Shown in pieces: positions 23,206 to 35,704 of a DNA stretch of 64,000 nucleotides. Source of the stretch: Globodera rostochiensis. Its lineage: Eukaryota; Nematoda; Chromadorea; Rhabditida; Heteroderidae. The position numbers and the translations under genes were made by a program. The stretch's first letter is position 1. Each line of letters starts with the position of its first letter. The stretch spans positions 860,159-924,158 of the forward strand of contig JAEVLN010000026.1 of the NCBI GenBank assembly GCA_018350325.1, written 5' to 3'. Under the pieces are notes generated by a model, which searched no databases, had not been told where the DNA came from, and saw nothing but the letters and a program-made list of their open reading frames with translations.

Positions 23206-25740
23206 TCACTTTCTCACATTGGCAAAGTCGAATTTGAATTCTTTCGATCCAAAGTTCGCTTCAATTTTGCTGCCATTGGATTGCATCGAAACGGATGGAA
23301 ACAATTCGTCGTCATCAGATAATTTGGCAGTTCCTGCAAAAACAAGTAAATTAGAGTCAGTGGCAGGGATGGGCGGAATTCCGTTTTCCGTTTTCCGTTG
23401 TTTTTGGGCCTTTTTTCCGTTTTCTGTTAAAAAAATTTCCGTTTTTTGAAAATAAATTTCCGCCCATCCCTGGTCAGTGCCCCCCCCCCATTTTTTGAAA
23501 AAATAATTCAAAGTCTATAAAAAGGTGGGCGCAAATAATTCCGAAACCCTCAACACTTATGTTCCCGAATTCCGTTGGCGAGGATACTTTTTCTCATCTG
23601 TGGTTTCTGTTATCAGCCATGTGAGTAATTAGCTAATATTATTTGTTGTGGATTTGAATTGGCATTTTCCATTCCATTTTCGCGCATTTTGAACGATTTT
23701 GCAATAATAAAAAAAAACTATTTTTCGGAAATTGGAATTTGCAAAAAAATTTCGGATTCGGGGTTCGGTTGGTTGAAAAGGATATCAGATTCGGATTCTA
23801 CGCCCCCCCCCCCCCCGAAGAATGCCCCAAAAAACAACATTTTATCTTTTTATTTTATATTGTCCCTAAGTTTTTATTCTTTTTCTTTCTCACCCAATAA
23901 CTCTCCGTTCTTCGTGTAAAAGATTTGGCGAGTTGCCAAATTGACGCCGCATCCGACGAAGGTCTCGCCAACAATTTTGTTGCGGACAATAAACGCATGC
24001 TTTTCATTGAAATCAATTCCCGTTATGTAACCCGAGGCGTCGTATGCGTAGCCTTGGTTTTCAACATTTTGGTACCATTTCAATTTGCTCCTGGCGAGTC
24101 CCATGGTAATAGAGCTAAATATATTATATTTAGAGGCACATTAATTGTTTTATAATATTATACGTTACCCTGTAAATGCTAATATTTCCACTTCAAAGTA
24201 GAAAATTCCGGATTTCTCATTTGGAATTGACTCTTTAGCGCGAACAGAGCGAACCCCTGAAAAGTATGTTAATTCAAAAATTTTTGTGAACTCATTTTAA
24301 ATAAACCTTTTTAATTAAATTACTTTAACAGAATTATGTTTTTTTACCACAATTATTCCCCGTATGTTCAACAACCAATGGAACGTCCCCAGAGAGCGCA
24401 GAGAGCGTTAGGTCTTTGTTATCCGCAGCGAGAACCCATTGATTTTGAAGGGTTAGCACTAAAATTGAATATTATTTTGATTTTAATTGCATAGAAAGAG
24501 CCTGCGTTTCATACCAAATTTGATACACAGATCACGAATAATAAAACTCACTTTAGGGATTTTATTTATTTTTTTTATTAAATATAAACAGGGTTCCGAT
24601 CTCAAGATTTTAAACCGCAGCGGAGCATTAAAATCCTCATTTGATACCTAAAATCCTCAAATTCGACATTTCATCATTAAACCCACAAAAACAAATGAGC
24701 ATTTTTAGCTTACATCATTTTTTGCGCGCGATTTTCAAAAATTTTTGGGGAAAAAGGGAGGGGGGGGGGGGGGGGGGTCCGACGGTGCCGACAGGCGCCG
24801 CCGGGAAAATTTTTGACTCAATTATTAAGAGTTTTGAAACCAAATGGAAGAAATGTGATTCTTTTTTGCATTAAAAAACTCCCTGACCCACAAAGATCCG
24901 CATTTCAAAAAAATCCTCATTGCCCTTTCCAAAAACCACATAATGAGGAATCCGCACATATCGGAACCCTGTGTATATATTAAATAATAAAACTTTATTT
25001 TTTCTTTTGAAATCTAAATGAGGTTCCTATTCCTAAAAATTAATTAAAAAACAAAAAGATAATGCAGTGTTACCTGGGGTTATGTCTATTTCTGCCGGCG
25101 ATGCATCTGAATTCTCTACGTGAGTAATTTAAGTTAAATATTTTCGATATTTACATAAATTTTTGTTAGTCACCACATACAGAAAAGTGATATGATCGAA
25201 TTCACGCTTTTTGAATTGAGGCTAATTAATTTTTGGGAATTTTTGAGTTTTCGACAAAATGTTCGAATTTGGGTCCGGGGTTCAAAATTGGTAGAAATAG
25301 AGCTTATCGGATTCCTCGGCTCCAAACCGTCGAAACATGTATCGACTTTCAAAACTTTTTATTTTCATTTTTAAAAACTTTTGGCCCTAAACTAAATAAG
25401 ACCTCTCAATTGGAGAGCTTAATGATGCTCCTAAGCCTAAATTAATTTAAAAATAAATAGACAATTATTATTTTGCAGTGTTACCTGCGTCTGGTTCAGC
25501 ATTGCCAGAATTGGATGGTTCATTTTCGCGTTTTTTGTTTGGTTTTGGCGGCGGCGATGCATCTGAATTCTCTACGTGAGTAAGTTAAGTTAAATATTTC
25601 GATATTTACATAAATTTTTGTTAGTCACCACACACCGAAAGTTTCAAAATATTGTATTGCGCCAAAATTTTAATTTGAAAAGGATTTTTCTGACCTGCCA
25701 CAAGCAAGCAAACAGCGGCCAAGAAGAGAAAAGGGCGCAT
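23206..25740 (-). CDS. SPRYSEC-like secreted SPRY protein C (240 aa)
   Basis: Seven exons on the minus strand: 25740-25695, 25571-25485, 25115-25074, 24458-24348, 24256-24169, 24114-23894, 23333-23206 (723 nt, all phases agree, no internal stop). Exon 1 encodes a signal peptide (MRPFLFLAAVCLLVA). Exons 2 and 3 are tandem versions of the linker exon (each starts ENSDASP). Exons 4-7 are a SPRY domain: LTLQNQWVLAADNKD, GIFYFEVEILAF, VGCGVNLATRQIFYTKNG, SKIEANFG. Known SPRYSEC/RBP-1 proteins are dorsal-gland effectors delivered into plant cells; this one matches in architecture and length. It shares its promoter and first exons with genes A and B but has no BTB-BACK. Introns carry two hAT-like MITEs (23364-23472, 24589-24971). 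Confidence 0.85.
23364..23472. mobile_element. 109-bp hAT-like MITE in gene C intron
   Basis: Termini CAGGGATGGGCGGAA and TTCCGCCCATCCCTG are perfect inverted repeats. Flanks GTCAGTGG (23356-23363) and GTCAGTGC (23473-23480) match at 7 of 8. The interior is TTTCCGTTTTCCG words. It sits in the last intron of gene C. Confidence 0.82.
24589..24971. mobile_element. hAT-like MITE in gene C intron 3
   Basis: CAGGGTTCCGAT at the left and ATCGGAACCCTG at the right are perfect inverted termini. Flanking octamers AATATAAA and TGTATATA match only partly. The interior has AAATCCTCA words, a poly-G run and an embedded copy of the dispersed near-palindrome (24781-24804), so one element is nested inside another. 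Confidence 0.72.
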
Positions 25741-26165
25741 TTTGAGGCAATTACAATAAATTAGATTTGAATAATGCTTTCTGCTGCATTTCCCCCCGCT
25801 TTTACGCAGCTTTAATCGCTGGCTTAGAATGTGCCCTTTTCAAAAAAGCATTGCCTGCGAAGAGATTGGAGGGGATGCGAGAGAATTTGTTGGCATTTGC
25901 GTTGGCATTGGCATGACTTTGGCCAAAAATAGTTTCTTAATCACTAAAAGCTATTATTTACATATACAGTGCCTTACTTCGACAAGAATATGCCATCGGA
26001 GCGCGGCATTTGGGGCTCCCTGTTTATGCCAATTTTGGGGGGGGGGGATTGAGGATAGGGGCTTATTGGTCGATAAATCTGAATTGCACAGCGAGTAAAA
26101 TGACGTGGAACTTTTGGGCATCCTCTAAATTTCTATTTTCGTTCACATTTTAGGAATCGGGGGTT
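25741..26165 (-). promoter_or_regulatory. Promoter block of SPRYSEC-like gene C
   Basis: Homologous to the blocks upstream of genes A and B, including the GCGATTAAAG word near 25,810 (reverse strand), a GCGTAAAAGCGG in place of the clean TATA box, and several TGGCAT/ATGCCA words (for example near 25,891, 25,903, 25,909 and 25,989). One copy of the unit that is tandemly amplified upstream of gene B. Confidence 0.6.
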
Positions 26166-26382
26166 GGGGGTGAAGAAAATTTTGTTCATACATTTTTTTT
26201 CATAAAAATTTCAGCAATTTCTTCATTGGGCAAGCACAACATTTTTATAACCACGGCAATAATTTTTGAACATTGGCCAGAATGATTTTATTGTGTTCGA
26301 CCTATGCCAAAAAAGAATATATTTTAATTTCATAGCATTTTTTAGCCCCTCTTAGCCGTACCGTTGATGATGATTTATTCTC

Positions 26383-27046
26383 TTTACTAATAATATCAGC
26401 TGATGATCTCAGATTTTAGCATACTATAATTATATGAAAAATACTTTTATAAAACGGAATTCACTTTTTTGTCTGAATGAATTTTAGAATTTCTGTATTC
26501 TTTCTTTACTAATAATATCAGCTGATGATCTCAGATTTTAGCATACTATAATTATATGAAAAATACTTTTATAAAACGGAATTCACTTTTTTGTCTGAAT
26601 GAATTTTAGAATTTCTGTATTCTTTCTTTACTAATAATATCAGCTGATGATCTCAGATTTTAGCATACTATAATTATATGAAAAATACTTTTATAAAACG
26701 GAATTCACTTTTTTGTCTGAATGAATTTTAGAATTTCCTGCGTTACTCTGGTCTTTACTAATAATATCAGTTTGATGATCTCAATTGTTTAGCACACTAT
26801 AATTATATGAAAAATATTTTTATAAAACGGAATTCCACTTTTTGTCTGAATGAATTTTAGAATTTCTGCATTCTGTCTTTACTAATAATATCAGTTGATG
26901 ATCCCAGATTTTAGCACACTATAATTATATGAAAAATACTTTTATAAAACGGAATTCACTTTTTTGTCTGAATGAATTTTAGAATTTCTGCATTCTGTCT
27001 TTACTAATAATATCAGTTGATGATCCCAGATTTTAGCACACTATAA
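26383..27046 (+). repeat. 122-bp satellite array 1
   Basis: About five and a half head-to-tail monomers with period 122 bp (starts at 26383, 26505, 26627 and onward). The monomer starts TTTACTAATAATATCAG and includes GATGATCTCAGATTTTAGCA, ACTATAATTATATGAAAAAT and TTATAAAACGGAATTCACTT. The first three copies are near identical; later ones differ by small changes. The same satellite forms the core of the palindrome at 57-58 kb. Confidence 0.9.
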
Positions 27047-30000
27047 TTAATAATTCATATTGTGTATTTCAATTTTTTTGTTAACTCAAAAAACTAAATT
27101 ATAATTGATTTAGAGAATTATATTTTATTAAAATCAATATTTTTCTTTAATGTTTTTTATATAAAAAATTAATTTCATATGAATATTGATCTTTCTTCAA
27201 AAAAANANATAAAATGGGATATTAAAGTTGATAAACATNNNGCTTAATTATTTAAAGTATGCTTATTTAACTCAAAACATTGACGAAACGTCATTTTTTG
27301 CAAATATCTATATTTATAGCATAAATGATATAACGTAATTGATCAAAACAAAAGTTGCCGTAGAATATAGTTATGGAGCGATTCACAGAGTAATTATGAA
27401 GAAATATATTTCGGTTTAGTCAACGAATATTATGGAAATGAATTACTGAGTTTTACTGATAAAAACATATTATAAAATTCCGAAATTCAACAGATATTTG
27501 GCTATAGACAGTTTCGACACATTTTTAAAAAATAGCTTTAAATTTAGCTTTGGACAACGGGTATTANGATGTAATAGAAAATTATCCGAATAACTATATG
27601 CACTCTTCTTTCATTAACACTTTTTTGATCAGTACAGTNGAANCAATAATTCATCAATGAAATTAATCCACCAAATGCTCCTCCTCATTTTATAAATTAA
27701 TTTAACTATTCAAAATATCCATTTAACATTAAACATATTAGCCTTTGATCGACAATTTATATTATGAAAAATGATGATATCATATCATTAGCTAAGATGC
27801 TGTACATACTCNAACCATAGGTCAAGAAATTTTCAAAAAACGAAAGTTATTTATAAATGATTATAAATTTTCGGATAAAATTAATGTAAATAAGGTTAAT
27901 TTAAAAATATAATGTTATATAANTNNAATGAAAATTATAAGTCTGTCAACAATATTCTAGTCCAAATACTTATGAAATTCATCAATAANNNANGNGTGTT
28001 GGCAGATTATCTGTAATAAAGATGGTTTAATTTTTTNGAATCTGAGAAAAGATTGCCAGCTTCAGTTTTATATTGATTCAGAGACATGGATCAAACCAAA
28101 GTTTATTGAAAAAATATGCAGTTTGTGGCCGAATAAAATAGTTAAAAAATTTGAATGTTTTATTTATATTTAATTTCCTAAACAATACTGATTAAAATTC
28201 AGGATTATGCGGATATGATTGTGTTATACAATATGATCTTTACTAAATACNTTTTAAAAAGAATCGTTTATTCAGCAGTGTGCACATCAAGGTAATGTCG
28301 GTGGGAAATAAATTGAGTCAGATTATTAAATTTTACAATTGTCAAAGATTGGGCCTATTCATTACTGACAATCATTCAAAAATTCTGTCAAGAACCATTA
28401 TGTAGCTATATATAGATAAAGTGTAAGGTAAGAAATTTGATTGACTCGATTTTAGATATACTGAGCAAACATAAGTTTGTTGTTATTTTCGGGTCTTAAN
28501 NGTTTCAGTTACACANGCTTAAATTGTACTAATTTTAGCAATAGAATTTTGAATGCAAAAAATTTTATTTTTCTCAAAATTATTTAAAAAATGCTCGTGA
28601 ATTTGCGTCATATACTTTGCAGATATAACGTTAAGAAGCCGAAATGTTGCTTAAAACTTGAAACATTATTTCATAGAGTTTAATAGCAACGATACTCAGT
28701 CTTATTTCGAACTTACAAAAACTTTAGTTTAAAAATCGTTTTTGCAATTTTTAACATTGTCAAATACAANCATTTGTATTCTCGGGCCAAACTCCACTGA
28801 AAANATAGAAAAACAAAAGTATTTTATTTAAAAATTTTCAAAGAATCGTTTATCTAAATCAAATTTTAAATTTATTTTCATAATGAGTAATAGCGATTTA
28901 CTTTAANCGTCTTGTTTGGAATTAATCATTTNCTATTTTCGATATTTTATTCGTTTTTCTAACAAATATTTGTGATTAATTATCTTTTTAACAATTATCT
29001 CATAATTTTTTTACTTTCTCTGTAAACTACTNAATGAAAAATATCTTTATTTTAAACATTTTGTTCCTTTTAGAATAATGTAATTGCTCGATTCTAAATA
29101 CGTTTAATACATCCAATAAATGAGCACTCAAATTCTAAAAAAAAAATTCGAGAGGATCTTCCTTTTTTTCAATGGATTCTTTTTTTCTAGCTTAATCCCA
29201 ATTTTACAAAAAATATTTTATGTGTTTCTGATTTTGTATTGTCATTTATTTAATTGGCATATTTGCAACTATTTAGAANNNTATGAAAATAAAACAACGG
29301 GGTAGTGAAAAGCTGACAATGGTTACTGAATCATGTTAAGATGAATTAAATCGTTTTAATGTTGGGATTTTTCATTACCTAATTGTTCTACGTGATTTTA
29401 AATTCTTCATTAATTTTTTATGATTTTGTCAAATATGGCTATTGACAAAATACTGAGGTTATTGAAATGTTCAAACTCTAAACTCAGCTTGGGGAATAGT
29501 ACTGGGGCATTACAAAATGTAACACTTATCCGTAGTAGGTAGTTCCAACAGCTACAGCTTGTGCGGTCAATAATTGGAAAGAAATTCAATTTATTAAAAA
29601 TTTTTTAGTTAATTACGGACGTCTCGTTCATTTTCTGTATATTATCGTTTTCGTGCCATTTCAAAAACAAAATATTGAAAAATAGTGTAATTTATTTATT
29701 ATTTGATCTAAAAAAACTTAAATTATTATATTTNTTGCATAAAATTTCTACCAAATCGCAGAGTTTTCTCTATAAATTGAATCAATAAAAATTATAATTT
29801 GGTCTCTTATTTTTATCCCAAACAAAACTTATGGTTAATATTACTTTATTATAAATTTCTTTTGAATTNCATTTCAAAAATATAAAATTTAATTTTGAAA
29901 CTANNCTTTTACGTTTGAATTTTCTTTCCTCAGAAATAAATACAAAAGATGAACTACCAATTTTTGTTACAAACTTAGCAAAACAGATAGTAATTTTTTT

Positions 30001-33000
30001 TTTTGTCAATAAGAACCCCCTTTTTTTTAACTTTTAACTATAAAATTTAACAATTTTTTTTAAATAATTTGAATATAATATCTTTAATTTTTTACCCTAA
30101 TTGATTTATTATATATTCATAATATCAGTTGATTTATCCTGTTGAGTTAATTTTGGTAATAACTGATAATATTGCATTATTAGCAAAATTATTAAAAAGT
30201 AATTGAAAAAAAAAATAAAATCTAACGCGAAAATTTTTACACATTTGAGTATTTGATCAAAGCAAATTGATTTCTTGAAAAGTTTGGACTGGATACGATA
30301 TTGGAAAGAATTTTAAAATATTGTTTATATTACGAGGTGTGGAGTGAATGATCCGGGTTTGACACGGGTCTTATGTGGAACAATACCACCGATGTGGCAC
30401 CACAAGCGAACAAATATGGATCATNGGGACATCTCGTTATGAGCAATTTAGTGAATGTGATANTATATTCATCGGACTTTCATTGACTCACATTCTACAC
30501 TTTTATGAAGCTTAACGTTTGACTTCAGTAATTTTAGACACACTATCTTNCATCGTTGTACTAAAATTTGCAACTATAATTTTCGTAGTGGGGACTTGAC
30601 AACCTCTATGTTTCGAACATCTTCTGAGAANNGTACTGCAATATCTTAAGTTCGGTCGGAATTATCAATCTGATCCTTTGAGATTTGTTTAATGATTCTT
30701 TACATTTCTGACATGAACAATAAAAATTTTTAATATCTGCTCTTAGTCCGTAATATAATCAGCCGATCTCAGATTTTAGCACACTATAATTATATGAAAA
30801 ATACAAATTTTTGGTTATTTTTCCATTTCGAATGCTATTCTATATTTATTCATATGCCGTGTTGCAGAGTTTCAAAACAGCAAAAAATACAAATCAACTC
30901 AGATACAGCTATTAACCCGTCGAGCCATTTTGTAATGTTGGCTCAAACATTGTCATTTTTATGTTTTGCCATCATTGCCCAGATTTTATAAAACGGAAAC
31001 AGCGACGTGTTTAAAAATTCACTTTTTTGTCTGAATGAGGACAAAGTGCAAAATCGAAGAAATGTTGTTGATGTAGTCATCGTTGTTTAGAGCACATACG
31101 CCATGCATCGATTGTTATTTCCAATGTTTTTAACGCGTTTTATTAAAGCCTAGTTATCCCCCTCCAATTTTTGTTTAAATTCTGAGTCAAATTTCTGGAT
31201 CATCTCCAGTTTTTGTTAGAAAATCCCAACACGAAGTTCCAACATTTGAGCCCTACGTCTACAAATTGTTTGGCCGCAGGCTACACTGATTCGGATCATA
31301 ATGAGCAGAATTGCCGAAGGTGTTTGATTGTGCGCATGGATATCTTTGTCATAAGTTGTTTTTGTACAAAATAGTTAGCGTTTAGTACCTTACCTTCTTT
31401 TGTTACGCAACTTTAATTCGATGCCATTGTCGAACGGCGTCAAAAGAAAACCGTGAGAAANAACAATTTTAGAATTATTGGTAAAACCTCAAAAAAGTTT
31501 CAAGCTCAATTNAAGCTTTTCTTGTCATGCGATTTTCTTAGAAATAATTTATAAAGACTCATTTAAATGATTAATAAAACACATAAATAATAGTTTTATC
31601 AGTATTATGATTAGTAAAAACGAAATTTAAAAANNTAGAATTTAAGATGGATTTTTGGGCGAATATTAAGTTTATGTACGGGGTTTGATTTTAATATAAT
31701 ATATCCACTTCTACCATCATTTTATAGCTCAAACAAACTTCTGTATTTACTTAATTACCAAAAAAGTAAGAATTTTTATTTATTTATATTGTAATTTTTG
31801 TACATGAAATTCTTTTATTAATAATCTTTTAATTTTTCTGCATTACATTTTTATTGCATAACAATTTCCGTCAGATCGAGTATTGGTCTTTTCGCATCTT
31901 AAAAGAAATCCGTTTACCGCTGTCTTTACTAATAATATCAGTTGATGATCTAAGCTTTTGTAGTTTGTTTTACTTATCGAATGGAGCCGCTTAATTTTTC
32001 ATTTTTGTGAGGAGAGAACAAAGATTAAATTATGGGTATGGATTTACAAATTACTTTAGTAAATTTTAGGATTTGGGTTTGTGATTTTGACAGTTCGGGA
32101 ATTTGAACATAGATTACCGGTAAAAACGAATGCGGTAGAACACTACAATGGNAAATATCAATAAGTCGAAGCCAAACATCAGAATTTTTTTTAACAATTA
32201 TTAATATGTTAATACATCAGAAGAAATGTAAAATTTTTTACAAAACTTAATGAATTCGTGTGCCTCGACTCAATGTAAGCTCTCAGATTTTCGTCGCCGA
32301 TAAATTTTTTTTCAGAATTTCTTAAACGGTTAACGGCTACCTGTGTTGTTATGTATTCGTTTTAGCTGAAGATCAAGTGTTCATTAGATGTGTAATCCTC
32401 AAATCAGTTATATTGACAAAGCCTACACTCGATCCAAATATTTAAAATTTAGAACAATGTTAATGCTTTGGGTATACACTTTCTCTGATTTGCAAAAAGT
32501 GACTCAGAATTTATATTCGACCTTTTTGAAAATCAGTTAGATAGCACACTATAATTATATGAATCTTAATTACCATCGACAAATTTTTGAATTCTATTAA
32601 ATAGTATAAATACTNTACTTAAATAAAAAATACAAAAATTCACATTTCTTCACTTCCAACCATTGATTAAATCATATTTAAACCTTATTTATCTAAATTT
32701 CCCCCGTTGTTTGATTTGAAAAAATTTCCTTCAATGAGGGGTTAACATTTTCACAACTAACATTTAAGGCAGATTATTTATAAAACGGAATTTACGTTGA
32801 TTCGCTGGAAAAATTGCCAATCACCATTTCCCCAAACCATTTAAGGAGACTTTCACTTTTTTGTCCAAATTTATTTGATATTTATTTTNATGAATGAATT
32901 TTAGAATTTCAGCATTCTGACTTTACTAATAATATCAGATGAGTTTTTCTAAAATAATTTGATGATCACAGATTTTAGATTCGTAAACGACACACTATAA

Positions 33001-35600
33001 TTATACGATATCACTTAACAATAATTTTACTTAATTTGGGTTTTTCGGGGACATGTGTCAACATTGAAAAATACTTTTATAAAATGTAATTAAATAACTG
33101 GAATTCACTTTTTTGTCTGAATGAATTTTAGAATTTCAGCATTCTGACTTTACTAATAATATCAGTTGATGATCTCAGATTTTAGCATACTATAATTATA
33201 TGAAAAAAAGGTTCAGACATTTGAATGGTACACTAAACCTCAGCCGTAGATGGGTCGTGTGACTGTCACGTCCTAATAGGACTCCAAAATTTAAAATTTA
33301 TATTTTTTTTATTTATAGTTTAAAAGTTTTAGTAATTCTCCCTGTTCTCAAATTTCTTTTTGTTTTCGCGTTAGTATTTTGTGAAGATGCCGATTGAACT
33401 ATTTGACCTATCTTAAAATTGACATTAATATTCTTCTCCTTTTTAAAGAGATATTTATATTCGAAATTTATCTGAGATATTATATCTGAAACTTTCCATG
33501 CGTTGACNTCGTTCAATTTGTTCTGATACTATTTTAATTTCCTCCAATCAATTGTNATTCGAATTATTTAATAACTATAAACTTTTATAAAACGGAATTC
33601 ACTTTTGAAATTATAGAAAACCCTGCTTTGTCTGAATGAATTTTTTCAAAGCAGATAATTGCGAATTTCACTTTTAGAATTTCTGCATTCTGTCTAATTG
33701 AGCGACTTTCTGAANTAAATATGATAAATTGAAAACTATCATAATCTTATTTGTAAGAAATCTTTTTTATATTAATTCCTTACTAATAATATCATCTTTC
33801 CATTATTAAAGATACAGAAGGTATAACAAGTAAAAGAATACAACAAAATTCTATACATCATTGATAATTGTTATTCTAAATGTGATAAGTTTGACACTTA
33901 AGAATTAACATTAATATAAAATATTTTGCATATAACTGTATTTAAAGAGTCCATTTTTCGAATTGAATTTGATGCACACATGTCGCACGATAAATTTTCA
34001 TTTATATGATTTAATCCAATTCATGATATTTTTAACTTACGAATTCTGATTTCATTATTTGATTTGAGCTAATTAGTGTTAATATTCTGGGTTAAAACTG
34101 GTCACTAAAAAATACTTGATTACATTATTTAATTTTTAATAAAAAATAGCCAAATTCGAACTCATATTTTTAATTGTTGTTTTTTTTTAAAAAATTTTGA
34201 GTTTATTTTAATACGTAGGTGTTTGATGAATCCGTTCAGCCCTACCGGTAATNTTTTAGAGTTGATGATCTCAGATTTTAGCACACTATATTTTAATAAT
34301 AATCTCAATTGATTTTAGAATTCTCTCAAATCCGACTTACACTTATTTCAGAAAATTTTCATTCTTTTTCCCCTATTCCAAATCATAAGGAATTACCACA
34401 TATGGGATTCAATTTTAACATATTATAAACCATTGTTTTATTTTTTAACAAAAAATGAAGGTTCCAATTATAAATATTCATTAAATAAAAAAAATCTAAA
34501 GCATTGTTGCTCATTATTGGGACTTTTTAATCTGACAATACTACTGATTACTGTNTGAANNNTATTTAAGCCTTATACCTACCAAATTGATTAAAATTTT
34601 TAGTGATAGTATCAACTAAAAAATTTTTATGCGCGGTTTGAAACTTTTTGAATTGAGGTTAATTNTTTTATTTGAATTTTCCAATTTTTGAGAAAAAAAC
34701 CAATTTTTTTGNCCGGATCTAAATTTTGCTATAAATATAGATTATCAGATTCCTCCTCTCCGCGGAGTCGTAACATGTATCAACTTATAAATCTTATTTT
34801 TCTTCATTTTTAATAACAATTTGATTCTATTCTTGTTAAGGTCTCTCAGTATTAGCGTCTTAAGCAGTCTCAGAACTTAATTATTTAAAAAAAATTGTCA
34901 AATATTATTTTGCATCAATACTTGTATCAGTTTCGTTTCTAACAAAATTAGATGGAAAAATTTCCAAATTATAGTTTGTTGTTTGCTTCGGCGGTGATGA
35001 ACTTCTGAATTTTCGCACAGTCTTATTCTTTTTAATTGTAAATTAAGAATTAGAGTATTTTTAAAAGTCAACATTCTCAAAAAGATACAAAATATTCTAC
35101 TGTGTACAAAATTTTTACAATTAAAAAATTTTTAATAAATTTTAGAATTTATCAGACTTTTGCGGAAAATAGTAATTTATTTATTTCATAAAACAAATAT
35201 AAGAAATTTAATTTATATTACTTTTTTTATTAATTNNNTTACCCAAATTTTTAATTAATTCAAACGTTAATTTCTTAGAATGTGATATTTTCAAAAATTT
35301 CAAAATTAAAAATTGCATCCAATGAGTTTTCGGAGATGCAACAGAATTTTTTGTCATTTAAATTGGCAGATAGCCTTAACTTTATGCCTATATTCACAAT
35401 TTCTTAAAGATTATATGTGAATTCAAAAAAAAATGATTTCATATCTNCGATAATCATATTTATTTTGTCTGCATCATCTTTTTCTCTTTTTATAATTTAA
35501 AAATATTGGATCTAAATCTCTTAAAAGGGATTATTGATCAATATTTTTAATATTAAAGTAATTTAAGTAACTTAGNNAACGCTTTTGCATATTCTATATT
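27047..35600. other. Low-quality mosaic region, scattered N, chimeric
   Basis: Very AT-rich with dozens of isolated N. Segments are degraded, collinear copies of the flanks: 30,340-31,400 follows 35,690-36,640, 32,700-33,530 follows 38,040-38,850, and 34,640-35,420 follows 25,200-26,000. Pieces of the 122-bp satellite are inserted mid-sequence in these copies (30,765-30,805, 30,990-31,045, 31,922, 32,545, 32,880-33,210, 33,585-33,690, 34,262-34,290). This is best explained as a gap filled with uncorrected reads merged with satellite reads. No gene is called here and ORFs inside it are not trustworthy. Confidence 0.75.
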
Positions 35601-35704
35601 TCAATTATCGTCCTCATTTTTGGAAAGTGGCTTAAGGATCAAAAACGATTTTTCGTCTGAAATGTATTTCAAAAAGGGGGGGGTTGACGGGTCGGGGTTT
35701 TACA

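Noticed and set aside
26383..27046. Regular repeat array that could be mistaken for CRISPR
   Set aside because: Repeats are head-to-tail 122-bp monomers without unique spacers in a eukaryotic genome; it is a satellite.
27047..35600. ORFs of 60-70 codons, including one near 33,313-33,516 with an integrase-like WKV start
   Set aside because: They lie in the chimeric, N-rich zone and reflect noisy copies of flanking retroelement sequence.
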